A stretch of DNA of 22,642 nt from JBJKSO01 sp046703825 (GTDB lineage: Bacteria > Chloroflexota > Dormibacteria > Aeolococcales > Bog-877). Below the pieces are notes generated by a model. It was not told the origin of the DNA and did no database searches. It saw only the letters and a list, made by a program, of their open reading frames with translations. A program made the translations under genes and the position numbers. The stretch's first letter is position 1, and every line of letters begins with the position of its first letter. The stretch is from positions 1-22,642 of the forward strand of contig JBJKSO010000053.1 of assembly GCA_046703825.1 (NCBI GenBank), given 5' to 3'. This document shows positions 1 through 6,811 of this stretch, in pieces.

Positions 1-414
1 GGTGGGCACCGCTCCGAAACGCTTGAGCTGGCCGGTGAGCAGGTCTCGCCGGCTGGGAGCCTCCAGAATCACCTTGAGGGGCTGGCAGCGGACTTGGGTG
101 ATCGATGTGTAGGGCACCTCGGTCCGCTTCCACCCCGAGCGCAGCTGCAGCCCCCCCTCCACAGCGGCCACGTAGTGGAAGCGCGAGCGCCAGTAGATGG
201 CGCCGGCCACCAGCAGTAGAACCGCGGCCACCAAGAGGAAGCTGGGGTCCCACTGGTGATGCGGGCCGAACAGGCCGATCAGCGAGCCAATCACCATCAG
301 TGAGACGCCGTAGGCCAGCATCAGGCGGCTGCGGCGCCAGAGTTCCAGTGAGGGCAGGACCCGGTGCGCCATCGGCGCGCCCGGGGCCACCGCCACCGCC
401 TCGGCCCGGCTCAT
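1..414 (-). CDS. Two-helix membrane protein, bacterial PH-like type (partial, 3' end outside window)
   Basis: The minus strand is open for 138 codons from an ATG at 414 to the window edge, so the C-terminus is missing. The ATG overlaps the TGA of the upstream MTA phosphorylase gene (ATGA), which argues for translational coupling. Residues about 30-50 and 60-75 are two hydrophobic segments (LMLAYGVSLMVIGSLIGLF and FLLVAAVLLLVAGAIYW) separated by a short polar loop. They are followed by a soluble stretch with the pattern GGLQLRSGWKRTEVPYTSIT. Two helices followed by a 'y.di..v' type beta segment resembles bacterial PH-domain (bPH2/YdbT-like) membrane proteins, whose function is mostly unknown. 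Family assignment is tentative; the reading frame itself is well supported by uninterrupted length, coupling and composition. Confidence 0.7.
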   Translation of the reverse strand, partial: MSRAEAVAVAPGAPMAHRVLPSLELWRRSRLMLAYGVSLMVIGSLIGLFGPHHQWDPSFLLVAAVLLLVAGAIYWRSRFHYVAAVEGGLQLRSGWKRTEVPYTSITQVRCQPLKVILEAPSRRDLLTGQLKRFGAVPT

Positions 415-1211
415 CGGCTGTACTCGGGCAACGGTTCCACCGAGGCGCAGTCGCATCCCGGCTGGTCCGGTAGGGAAGCCACCAGCCGGAACAGGATCCC
501 GCGGATCCGCTCGATGTTGTCGGCGAACACCCGCAACACCTCCTGGTGGCTAACCGGCGCGACCTCCGGGGATCCCTCGAGTCCGGAGTCGTAGTCGGTC
601 ACCAGTCCGATGGAGACGTAGCACATCCCGAGCTCTCGGGCCAGCGCGGCCTCTGGATAGCCGGTCATGCCGATGACGTGCCAGCCCTGTCCCCGGTACC
701 AGCGCGACTCCGCCTTGGTGCTGAACCTGGGCCCCTGGATCACCACCATCACGGCATCCCGATGCACGGTGACGCCTGATTCCTCGCTGGCGCCGGCGGC
801 CAGGGCTCGGAGCTCGCCGCAGTAGGGGTCAGCCAGGCTCACGTGGCTCACCTGCGGCCCATCCCAAAACGTGTCCGGCCGGCCCCAGGTGCGGTCGACC
901 AGCTGGCTGGACACCGCGATGTGGCCGGGGGCGACCTCGGCCTGCAGGGACCCGACCGCGCACGGCCCGATCACTCGGCGAACTCCGGCCTGGTGCATGG
1001 CGTACAGATTGGCCCGGAAGTTGATTCGATGGGGCGGGATCGTGTGGCCCCTGCCGTGGCGGGGCATGAATGCCACTCGGCGACCTGCGATCTCGCCCAG
1101 GTGCAAGTTGTCGCTGGGCGGCCCGAAGGGCGTCTCCACGTGCACCTCCTCCGCCCCCTCGAGCAGCTCGTACAGGCCCGAGCCGCCAAATATCCCGACC
1201 GCATCGGTCAT
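411..1211 (-). CDS. mtnP: S-methyl-5'-thioadenosine phosphorylase
   Basis: This 266-residue purine nucleoside phosphorylase-family enzyme most likely cleaves 5'-methylthioadenosine with phosphate to adenine and 5-methylthioribose-1-phosphate in methionine salvage and polyamine by-product recycling. The N-terminus has the GGSGLY phosphate loop (residues 9-14). The PRHGRGHTIPPHRINFRANL segment (50-69) and the VIQGPRFSTKAESR segment (157-170) are family hallmarks. The MTGYPEAALARE motif (182-193) and TDYD (205-208) match the adenine-selective class, the aspartates being those that contact N7/N6 of adenine. A CxC pair (Cys253, Cys255) lies near the C-terminus. The ATG at 1211 gives the standard family N-terminus. 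It lies about 100 bp downstream of the E1-like gene on the same strand and is coupled to the following membrane-protein gene. Inosine or other 6-oxopurine specificity cannot be fully excluded. Confidence 0.93.
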   Translation of the reverse strand: MTDAVGIFGGSGLYELLEGAEEVHVETPFGPPSDNLHLGEIAGRRVAFMPRHGRGHTIPPHRINFRANLYAMHQAGVRRVIGPCAVGSLQAEVAPGHIAVSSQLVDRTWGRPDTFWDGPQVSHVSLADPYCGELRALAAGASEESGVTVHRDAVMVVIQGPRFSTKAESRWYRGQGWHVIGMTGYPEAALARELGMCYVSIGLVTDYDSGLEGSPEVAPVSHQEVLRVFADNIERIRGILFRLVASLPDQPGCDCASVEPLPEYSR

Positions 1212-1313
1212 CTCAGTACCCCAATTCCCCCCAATCAGCCAGCAACTCGCCCCAACTTCAGGAACGGGGAGTGGTCGCGAGCGGCGGCGCCGGGGCCGTC
1301 CAGCCAGTGGCCA

Positions 1314-2078
1314 TTATCCGAGTTCGGCTGGAACTGGCACGTGAACCGGGCAGTTTGGGTCACGCCTGAGCCGCAGGCCGCGCCACTGCGAGCGGAGGGC
1401 ATCGAACTGAAGGAGCTGGCTCGGCCAGTCCTGGCCCAGGCCCAGCAAGAGCTTCAAGCCCTCTAGGGCCTGGGCAGCCCCGATCACGCCTACCACAGGA
1501 CCGAAAACACCGGCCTGGCGGCAGGTCACTTCGGCTTGGGCTGGGGCCGCGCCGAAAAGGCACCGGTAGCAGGGGCCGCCCGGCGAGACCCGCACCAGCT
1601 GCCCCTGCCACTGGATGGCGCCGCCCACCACGAGCGGAAGGCGTCGCGCCACGCAGAAGTCGTTGACGCCGAACTTGAGCCGTGGACTGTCGCTGCACTC
1701 GAGGACCAGGTCGGCGCGGTCGAAGACCTCATCCGGCAGCTCCGGGTCCAGGCAGCGCTCCACCGCCGTCACCGAGACGGCCGAGTTGAGGCCGCGGAGG
1801 TGCGCCGCCAGTGCCGCTGCTTTGGCCAGGCCGATGTCGCCCTCGGTGAACGCTACCTGGCGCTGCAGGTTGTCCAAGCTCACCCGGTCTCCGTCGACCA
1901 GGCGCACCTCGCCCACGCCGGCGGCAACCAGGTAGCTGGCGGCGGGCACCCCCAGGCCGCCGCAGCCGACCACCACCGCCCGGTAGCCGCGGAGCCGCAG
2001 CTGGCCCACCTCACCGACCTCGCGCAGCAGAAGCTGGCGGCTGTAGCGCTCGATCTCGGTGTCGTCCAGCCGGCTCAC
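1314..2078 (-). CDS. ThiF/MoeB-type E1-like adenylyltransferase
   Basis: This 254-residue protein belongs to the HesA/MoeB/ThiF family, which adenylates the C-terminal Gly-Gly of a ubiquitin-like sulfur carrier such as MoaD or ThiS. Visible motifs are the nucleotide-binding GCGGLG (38-43), the VDGD strand end (61-64), NLQRQ with the arginine finger (Arg73), the ECSDS loop (127-131) and a candidate catalytic Cys186 in TCRQAGVFGP. The zinc site is CxxC (170, 173) plus CxxH (243, 246), whereas MoeB/ThiF usually have CxxC twice. Length is normal for MoeB. I chose the GTG at 2078 because it overlaps the TGA of the upstream tusB-like gene (GTGA) and starts just before the conserved E-RYSRQ segment; GTG at 2081 is equally possible. 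There is no rhodanese domain. Carrier, and hence pathway (molybdopterin, thiamine, tRNA thiolation), is not visible. Confidence 0.9.
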   Translation of the reverse strand: MSRLDDTEIERYSRQLLLREVGEVGQLRLRGYRAVVVGCGGLGVPAASYLVAAGVGEVRLVDGDRVSLDNLQRQVAFTEGDIGLAKAAALAAHLRGLNSAVSVTAVERCLDPELPDEVFDRADLVLECSDSPRLKFGVNDFCVARRLPLVVGGAIQWQGQLVRVSPGGPCYRCLFGAAPAQAEVTCRQAGVFGPVVGVIGAAQALEGLKLLLGLGQDWPSQLLQFDALRSQWRGLRLRRDPNCPVHVPVPAELG

Positions 2079-2371
2079 CACGAGATAACCGGACTGGCGG
2101 CCGCCACCAGCTCGACGATGCCCGGGTAGTCGACCAGGGCCCACCGCTCCGCAGCCCCCCGGGCCAGAGCGTCGGCCCGGCAGGCCAGCACGCTGAGCCG
2201 TCCCAGCTGATGCAGGGACGACCCCAACGCTTGCTCCAGAGCGGCAGGTGTCTCCAGGACGGCGTCCTGCAACAGCACCGCGAACACGTCCTGGTCCGAG
2301 TCGGCCGCCGCGGCGATCAGCCGCCAGGCGCGGGCGTCGCCACGCTTCGTGACCAGGTGCAGGGCGGGCAT
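2075..2371 (-). CDS. DsrH/TusB-like sulfur relay protein
   Basis: This 98-residue protein opens MPALHLVTKRGD and closes WALVDYPGIVELVAAASPVISW, with VFAVLLQDAV in the middle. These match the TusB/DsrH pattern: an N-terminal 'mLH.l.rs' strand, a 'LLQDgV' strand, and a C-terminal 'liDY.dfv.L......W'. The family forms the third subunit of TusBCD (2-thiouridine synthesis in tRNA) or DsrEFH (cytoplasmic sulfur oxidation). A cysteine occurs in the LACRADALARG segment, next to the position of the family's conserved 'A..edl.aRG' stretch. The ATG at 2371 follows the TGA of the tusC-like gene by one base, and its own stop overlaps the GTG of the E1-like gene. Similarity is of motif level only, so subfamily membership is an inference strengthened by the two DsrE-like neighbours. 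Confidence 0.75.
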   Translation of the reverse strand: MPALHLVTKRGDARAWRLIAAAADSDQDVFAVLLQDAVLETPAALEQALGSSLHQLGRLSVLACRADALARGAAERWALVDYPGIVELVAAASPVISW

Positions 2372-2372
2372 C

Positions 2373-2744
2373 TCAGATCACCAGCGTATGGCGCGCGCTG
2401 GATAGGCGCTCGGTGAGTTCGGCTCGGGTGATGGGTCGCACACCTTGGATAAGTTGCGCTTGGGCAAGCCCTAGCTCCTCCAACGACTCGCGCTCCACCT
2501 CGACCGGCATCTCCTCCTCACCCACCAGGGCCTCGACCTCAGCACGCCAAGAGCCGGACCAGGGGAAGCGTTCCGAGGTGCTCGCGCATGCGAGCGCGCT
2601 GGCGTCGTCGGCCAACACGAGCCGCACGGAGCACTCCCCGAGCGGGATGGCCAGCGCGATGCGCACAGCCAGTGCCGGACCCTCCCCGCTCAGACGGCCG
2701 CGCGCCAGCACGAGAACCTCGGATCGCTCTGGCCCCGCTCTCAA
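2373..2744 (-). CDS. DsrF/TusC-like (DsrE-family) protein
   Basis: This 123-residue DsrE-fold protein sits between the tusD-like and tusB-like genes, where TusC/DsrF is expected. It has a first strand EVLVLARGRL, a helix GEGPALAVRIALAI, a second strand CSVRLVLADDASALAC, a later ESLEELGL segment similar to TusC 'kllGLydi', and a C-terminal RPITRAELTERLSSARHTLVI like TusC '..eadaLr.eL...DvilrF'. The TTG at 2744 is preferred because it overlaps the TGA of the upstream gene (TTGA) and immediately precedes the first strand. The same frame is open further upstream as far as about 3038, but that part only mirrors the tusD-like gene. No strictly conserved active cysteine is known for TusC. The start could also be a GTG a few codons later. 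Confidence 0.7.
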   Translation of the reverse strand: MRAGPERSEVLVLARGRLSGEGPALAVRIALAIPLGECSVRLVLADDASALACASTSERFPWSGSWRAEVEALVGEEEMPVEVERESLEELGLAQAQLIQGVRPITRAELTERLSSARHTLVI

Positions 2745-3031
2745 GTGAGCACCAGGACCTTTTCCGCGTTGGTGCACCAGGTGGCAAGATCGCGCAGGCT
2801 CCCGCGCCTCACCTGCTCCTCGCTGAACGTGGTCCCCGAGCGCTTGCGCAGGTCGGCATCGCAAAGGGTGACCGTCCCGGCCCCCGCCAGGAGCGGGGCG
2901 TTGAGAACGCCGTCTCCCGCCAAAAAGACAGAGACCTCGTGGCCGCCGGCGACCGCGGCCGCGGCTAGCCTCTGGGCGGTGACCGCCGACTCTGAGGCGG
3001 GGCCGGCAGTGAGAACGATCAGGATTCGCAC
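2741..3031 (-). CDS. DsrE/TusD-like sulfurtransferase subunit
   Basis: This 96-residue protein begins with the DsrE-family signature RILIVLTAGPASE and continues with a helix and GGHEVSVFLAGDGV, the second Rossmann-like strand. Cys57 in the TVTLCDADLRKRSG segment aligns with the persulfide-carrying cysteine of TusD/DsrE (E. coli TusD Cys78, in NICVAAALRRGV). The protein ends in LATWCTNAEKVLVLT, again the family's last strand. It is shorter than TusD (about 128 residues). It is the first gene of the minus-strand run and lies divergent to tRNA-Leu. The GTG at 3031 puts the start at the first strand; a GTG at 3064 in the same frame would add 11 residues. Role in sulfur relay is inferred from the cysteine and from neighbouring TusC/TusB-like genes. 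Confidence 0.8.
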   Translation of the reverse strand: MRILIVLTAGPASESAVTAQRLAAAAVAGGHEVSVFLAGDGVLNAPLLAGAGTVTLCDADLRKRSGTTFSEEQVRRGSLRDLATWCTNAEKVLVLT

Positions 3032-3101
3032 CTGGCAAGTCTCGCGCAGCTTGCCCCGCCGCACTGGCGAGTGAGGCGGCTGAGTTACTCTCGCGGTGCC
3101 C

Positions 3102-3185
3102 GCCGGGGTGGCGTAACGGTAGCCGCAGCGGTCTTAAAAACCGCGGCCCTAATCAGGCGTGCGGGTTCGATTCCCGCCCCCGGCA
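3102..3185 (+). tRNA. tRNA-Leu (anticodon UAA)
   Basis: The acceptor stem GCCGGGG (3102-3108) pairs perfectly with CCCCGGC (3178-3184), and A3185 is the discriminator base. The D-arm is GCG/CGC with the conserved GG at 3118-3119. The anticodon stem GCGGT/ACCGC (3128-3132, 3140-3144) encloses CTTAAAA, giving anticodon TAA at 3135-3137. The T-arm GCGGG-TTCGATT-CCCGC is canonical. The 16-base variable region folds into a GCC/GGC arm, as expected for a class II leucine tRNA. CCA is not encoded. TACTCT at 3086-3091 is a possible -10 (TANNNT) that would start transcription a few bases before the tRNA; no clear -35 is seen. Confidence 0.95.
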
Positions 3186-3221
3186 CTGAGCTTTGATATG
3201 GGTCAGCGGCCCGACAATCGC

Positions 3222-3241
3222 CGAGGCGACCATGTCGCCTT
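3222..3241 (+). terminator. Hairpin downstream of tRNA-Leu, possible terminator without U-tract
   Basis: AGGCGAC (3224-3230) and GTCGCCT (3234-3240) form a perfect 7-bp stem with a CAT triloop, extendable by one G-T pair. It lies 39 bases after the tRNA in the otherwise empty 3186-3321 interval. There is no T-run after it, so it may only be a transcript end-stabilising or processing structure. Confidence 0.3.
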
Positions 3242-3321
3242 CGACCTACAGGCCCGTTGTCTGCCGCTCTCCGCGCGCCCCAAACAAACGGCTCTCAGTC
3301 AGGACCACCGTTGCGCCCGGC

Positions 3322-4146
3322 TCAGCGTTGGTCTGCTCCCCTAAAGTCACCTCCGCGCTGCAGTCTGTCTAGCTCTCCGCGCACCTTATCCAAATTGACA
3401 CCCAGGTCCTGGAGCACCCGGCCGGCTATCCCCTTGTCCTGCGCGGTCAGGCCGAGCAGCAGGTGCTCAGTGCCCACGTAGCTGTTGTCGATCCGTTCAG
3501 CCTCTTCAAGGGCGATGTCTATCACTTTCCGCACCTCGGAGGTCGGACTGAGGTGTGCTAGGAACAACCGCTCGCTCGGGTCGGTGGCCGACTCGATCGC
3601 GGTCCGCACCTTGTCGATGCTCACGCCCAAATCGTTGAGCACTGCGGCAGCGAGCCCGTCATCTTGGCGCAGCAAGGCCAGCAGCAGATGCTCCGTGGCT
3701 ACCTGGGACTCCCGCGACTTCTCGGCCTCGTTCTGAGCCAAGGTCCAAGCCGCCTTCGCGTGGTCAGTGAAGACGTCAAAGGGTGACGGTTGAGGGGGCA
3801 CTCCTCCTTGATCCAGCCTGACTTCCGTGCCCGAGAGGTCGTGCCACACTGGACCCGTCACAGGCGCCGAGTTCAGCGTGATTGATCGAACGCGTCGTCG
3901 CTCGTCAGAGGCAAATAGCCAGACCTCATGTCCTCCGAATGGTGGCGGAAGGCCGCGCCGAACATACGCCACCAGAACGGGTGTCATCCAATGGACACGT
4001 ATGATCTCACAGCGATCGGCAAGCGACCTGGGCACAGACTGCTGCATGACGGAACGAATGAGAGGGTCCAGCTCGGAGAGCCACCTGTCAACTGTGCCGT
4101 CGGGTAGGCTAGTGAGGAACTCGCTGAGCTCGTCGAAGGCACTCAT
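3322..4146 (-). CDS. Stand-alone double Clp N-domain protein (ClpC-like, no ATPase)
   Basis: This 274-residue protein has two Clp_N repeats in its C-terminal half. The first is about residues 125-185 (FTDHAKAAWTLAQNEAEKS, then TEHLLLALLRQDDG and LNDLGVSIDKVR). The second is about 198-258 (SEVRKVIDIALEEAERI, then GTEHLLLGLTAQDKGIAGRV and LQDLGVNLDKVR). These repeats form the substrate/adaptor-binding N domain of ClpC/ClpA, yet no Walker motif or AAA+ module follows. Residues 1-120 are a separate mixed alpha/beta region I do not recognise. It contains an acidic helical start and a WLFASDERRRVRSITLNS segment. The ATG at 4146 is preferred over GTG 4161 because GGGAG lies 8 bases upstream of it. 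It could act as an adaptor, decoy or stress-linked binding protein; that is inference. Confidence 0.88.
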   Translation of the reverse strand: MSAFDELSEFLTSLPDGTVDRWLSELDPLIRSVMQQSVPRSLADRCEIIRVHWMTPVLVAYVRRGLPPPFGGHEVWLFASDERRRVRSITLNSAPVTGPVWHDLSGTEVRLDQGGVPPQPSPFDVFTDHAKAAWTLAQNEAEKSRESQVATEHLLLALLRQDDGLAAAVLNDLGVSIDKVRTAIESATDPSERLFLAHLSPTSEVRKVIDIALEEAERIDNSYVGTEHLLLGLTAQDKGIAGRVLQDLGVNLDKVRGELDRLQRGGDFRGADQR

Positions 4147-4311
4147 CCGTGAATCTCCCACGTGATCTGAAGGCTATTCGGTCAACACCTGAATCACCCG
4201 ACCGAGACGGCTAATCGAGTTCTGCGGGCCTCCACTTCGGGACGGCCCGGCGAACCTCACGCGAGGCGCTGCTGGGGGCCGTGCGCGGTTGAGATCAGGG
4301 TTTTGCGGCGC

Positions 4312-5094
4312 TCAATTGTCGCCGGAAGCTGCGAAGTACGCGAGTGCCGAGGCCGGGCCCGCGTGGTCGCTGAGCAGATGCCCCCGTACACGGTGAAGGT
4401 GGCGACGCATTGCCTTTTGCGCCTGCTCCGCGTTGCGCTCCACAAGAGCGTCCACGATCTCCCGGTGATCAGTCCGGTACATGACCAGGTGCTCCGGCGT
4501 GTAGGTCCGACGCTTGAGCGAGCCCCAAGCCGGGTGCAGTCTGGCCGACGCCACCATCTCGCCGATGCGCACCAAGAACGTGTTGTGTGTAGCGACCACC
4601 AGGCTCCTGTGCAGTGATGCGTCCCAGGCCTCCCACTCCATGGGGGAATTGGCCGTCGCGCCTCCTTGCAGGCAACGCTCCATCTCGGCGAAGTCGGACC
4701 CGTTGGCGGCCACCGCCGCCAACGGCATCAGGCCCGGCTCTAGCAGGGCTCTCACCGCCATGATCTCGATGGGACTGGCATCGAAGAGGGTCCCGTCGCC
4801 GGTACCGTCGGGGGGAGGAGCGAGAAACGTCCCCCTTCCCACGTGGCGGATCACCCTCCCCTGAGCCTCGAGCACTCCGAGTGCCCGGCGCACCGCGGCC
4901 CTGCCGGTGCCTGACACCTCTGCCAGTTCGCGCTCGGTCGGCAGGCGATCTCCGGGCCCCAGCCCCCTTTCAGCAATGGCCCGTTCGAGAGATGCAGTTA
5001 CAGCATCGGAGTCGGCAACGTTGGGACCCAATCTCTTGCCGCCGGATGCTAGTACGGCCGCAGCGTCCGCGAGCTCCGTCTGCGCGTCTTTCAC
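4312..5094 (-). CDS. GntR family transcriptional regulator, FadR/FCD subfamily
   Basis: This is a 260-residue regulator. Residues about 30-92 form the winged helix (AIAERGLGPGDRLPTERELAE, then GTGRAAVRRALGVLEAQGRV and GRGTF), typical of GntR. Residues about 107-235 are an FCD ligand domain with the metal/ligand-site pattern: D and H in WDASLHRSL, H in TDHREIVDAL, and H in RRHLHRVR. FCD regulators usually sense organic acids or amino acids and leave their operators on ligand binding. The gene diverges from a branched-chain amino-acid-type ABC operon, so it probably controls that operon and itself. I chose GTG 5094 because AAGGAGAGG lies about 10 bases upstream; GTG 5118 in the same frame would place that sequence inside the gene. 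Confidence 0.92.
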   Translation of the reverse strand: MKDAQTELADAAAVLASGGKRLGPNVADSDAVTASLERAIAERGLGPGDRLPTERELAEVSGTGRAAVRRALGVLEAQGRVIRHVGRGTFLAPPPDGTGDGTLFDASPIEIMAVRALLEPGLMPLAAVAANGSDFAEMERCLQGGATANSPMEWEAWDASLHRSLVVATHNTFLVRIGEMVASARLHPAWGSLKRRTYTPEHLVMYRTDHREIVDALVERNAEQAQKAMRRHLHRVRGHLLSDHAGPASALAYFAASGDN

Positions 5095-5135
5095 CTGCCG
5101 AATGCCTCTCCTTGACACGGCCCTGGACGGCCACT

Positions 5136-5164
5136 AGGATACCGCCGACGACCAATCGCACCAA
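5136..5164 (-). promoter_or_regulatory. Predicted promoter of the GntR gene
   Basis: On the minus strand TTGGTG (5164-5159) and TATCCT (5141-5136) are separated by exactly 17 bases, giving a predicted start near 5128, upstream of the regulator's GTG. The -35 hexamer lies inside the ACCAA repeat array, so a protein bound there would block this promoter. It is predicted by inspection only. Confidence 0.5.
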
Positions 5165-5197
5165 ACCAACAGATCTAACGCCATTGGTTCGATTGGT
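5151..5197. promoter_or_regulatory. Inverted-repeat operator candidate (ACCAA/TTGGT array)
   Basis: The 14-base arm ACCAATCGCACCAA (5151-5164) is the reverse complement of TTGGTTCGATTGGT (5184-5197) at 13 of 14 positions, with a 19-base spacer. Each arm contains two ACCAA/TTGGT units 9 bases apart, and a fifth ACCAA sits at 5165-5169. The array lies between the divergent GntR gene and ABC operon and covers the predicted -35 of the regulator. The likely ligand is the neighbouring FadR-type regulator, but no known consensus was matched exactly. Confidence 0.6.
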
Positions 5198-5511
5198 CGG
5201 GAACGGGTCTGTCTGACGCCTGCTGCAGCGCGAAGCCTGGGGGTGCTGGTCGAGATGCTGGCCAGGTCATCGGCGGCGGTTTCTCCGGCCGGAGCGGCGG
5301 CCGGTGAACCCGGGGAGCGTCTTCGTCCTCCGCGCCTCTCAGGTGCTGGCCGCACGCGCAGCGGCTCGCTCCTGCCTCAGAACCAACGGGACTCATGGCC
5401 GAGGGCCTTGAGCCCCGGCCACGGCGTTTCTGTTGCGGTGTCGTCCCCACCACCGCACCCCGACAGGGCGTGGGGTCTGGACCGGCAGTGGTCGGTCAAG
5501 GAGGGTAGCAA
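5198..5511 (+). other. Non-coding leader upstream of the ABC operon
   Basis: About 300 bases separate the repeat array from the first transporter gene. Open frames here lack Shine-Dalgarno sites and any recognisable protein pattern. The stretch holds GC-rich hairpin potential, for example the perfect palindrome CTCCGGCCGGAG at 5283-5294, but no riboswitch I recognise. The only clear signal is AAGGAGGG at 5498-5505, six bases before the TTG at 5512, which fixes that unusual start. A plus-strand -10/-35 pair could not be placed with confidence. Confidence 0.5.
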
Positions 5512-6810
5512 TTGAAGGCGCGCAAGTTCACGGTAGGCATGACGCTGGGGGCGCTGTTGGGAGTGCTGGCGGCTTGCAGCTCCGCCGGCGTAGCGGCCGC
5601 CTCCAAGGGGACGCTGACGATCGGCGGCGTGATCGCCATAACCGGTAGCTCCAACTTTGAGGCGGGCAACGTTTTCCAGGGTGTCTACCCGGCCATTTAC
5701 GAGATCAACAAGGCCGGCGGGGTGCTGGGGCACAAGCTGGAGCTGAAGCCGGTGGACACCAAGAGTGACCCGGCCGACGCCCTGCCCGCGGTCCAGCAGA
5801 TGCTGGCAACCACCAGCCATCTGGTGGGGGTGGTCGGGGTCGACACCAGCTCCGCCCCCACCCTGGTGCCGGTACTCAACCGAGCCAAGATCACGATGAC
5901 CATCGTGGCCGGCGAGTCCGCCTACAACAAGAGCCACTTCAAGTACATGTGGCGGCTCTTCCCACCGGACTCTGCCAACGGTACGGCGATGGCGCTCTGG
6001 GCGAAGCGCAAGGGCTACACCCGGATCGCCGCGGTGTTCGGCTCGGACCCCGGTTCCCAGGGTGACCTTCCCGGGGTCATCCAGAGCCTCAAGGCGCTGC
6101 ACGTTCCGGTGGTGACCAACATCACGCTTACGCCGGATCAGAGCTCGTATCAGTCCCAGGTGAACCAGCTGATCGCCGCCCACCCACAGGTCATCATGAC
6201 CGAGTCGGACAGCGGCACCGCCGGCACGTTCTTTGGCGAGCTGAAGTCCCTGGGCGGGCTGGTGCCGATCATCGGCACCCAGGCCACCGACGGCCCGCAG
6301 CAGATCGTCGCATTGCGGGCGGCCCTGGGGCCAACGGACTTCAAGAAGTACTACAGCGCCGTGATTTCATCGCCGTCCTCGGTCACCCCGGCGGTGACCG
6401 AGTGGAACAAGATGGTTAAGGCCGACGTGCACCAGCTGGGAGTGTCGGCCAGCTCGGCCCAGGGCAACCCGATCGCGATCGTTTACTACGACGGCATGAT
6501 CGCAATGGCGCTCTCCATGGTGGCCGCCCACAGCACCAATCCCAAGGTCTACAACGGCTACATGTCTAAGGTCTGCAACCCCGGCAAGGGCAAGACGGTC
6601 GTCTACACCTTTGCGCAGGGTGTGAAGGCGCTCAAGAAGGGCAAGCAGATCCAGTATGTCGGAGCCACCGGCCTGATCGACTTCAACAAGTACCACAACT
6701 CCTACGGCAACCAGGAGGCGGTCAGTCTCACCGCCACCGGCGGCTCCAAGCCCCTGGGCACCATCACCGTCAAGCAAATCGAGGCAGTGCCGGTGAAGGG
6801 AGTCGCCTGA
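5512..6810 (+). CDS. ABC transporter substrate-binding lipoprotein, LivJ/type-1 periplasmic-binding family
   Basis: This 432-residue extracellular solute receptor begins with a lipoprotein signal: KARK, a hydrophobic stretch, then the lipobox LAAC with Cys22 as the lipidation site. The mature part opens TLTIGGVIAITGSS, the type-1 periplasmic-binding fold start, and goes on with INKAGGVLGHKLELKPVDTK and a VGVVGVDTSSAP segment typical of the LivJ/receptor family-ligand-binding group. The TTG start is fixed by AAGGAGGG six bases upstream. It heads a five-gene transport operon with two permeases and two ATPases of the LivHMGF type. Such systems import branched-chain amino acids but also amides, urea or aromatic and short acyl compounds. 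The substrate is therefore open; an enoyl-CoA hydratase-fold gene at the operon end hints at a catabolisable acid. Confidence 0.93.
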   Translation: MKARKFTVGMTLGALLGVLAACSSAGVAAASKGTLTIGGVIAITGSSNFEAGNVFQGVYPAIYEINKAGGVLGHKLELKPVDTKSDPADALPAVQQMLATTSHLVGVVGVDTSSAPTLVPVLNRAKITMTIVAGESAYNKSHFKYMWRLFPPDSANGTAMALWAKRKGYTRIAAVFGSDPGSQGDLPGVIQSLKALHVPVVTNITLTPDQSSYQSQVNQLIAAHPQVIMTESDSGTAGTFFGELKSLGGLVPIIGTQATDGPQQIVALRAALGPTDFKKYYSAVISSPSSVTPAVTEWNKMVKADVHQLGVSASSAQGNPIAIVYYDGMIAMALSMVAAHSTNPKVYNGYMSKVCNPGKGKTVVYTFAQGVKALKKGKQIQYVGATGLIDFNKYHNSYGNQEAVSLTATGGSKPLGTITVKQIEAVPVKGVA

Positions 6811-6811
6811 C

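Noticed and set aside
5283..5294. Perfect palindrome CTCCGGCCGGAG in the ABC operon leader
   Set aside because: Short GC palindromes are expected by chance at this composition, and it is not near a promoter or followed by a T-run.
5377..6183. Long minus-strand open frame (268 codons) opposite the binding-protein gene
   Set aside because: Its His/Gly/Arg-rich product has no fold-like pattern, and the plus strand encodes a clear lipoprotein with a signal peptide and ribosome site. It is a high-GC antisense artefact.
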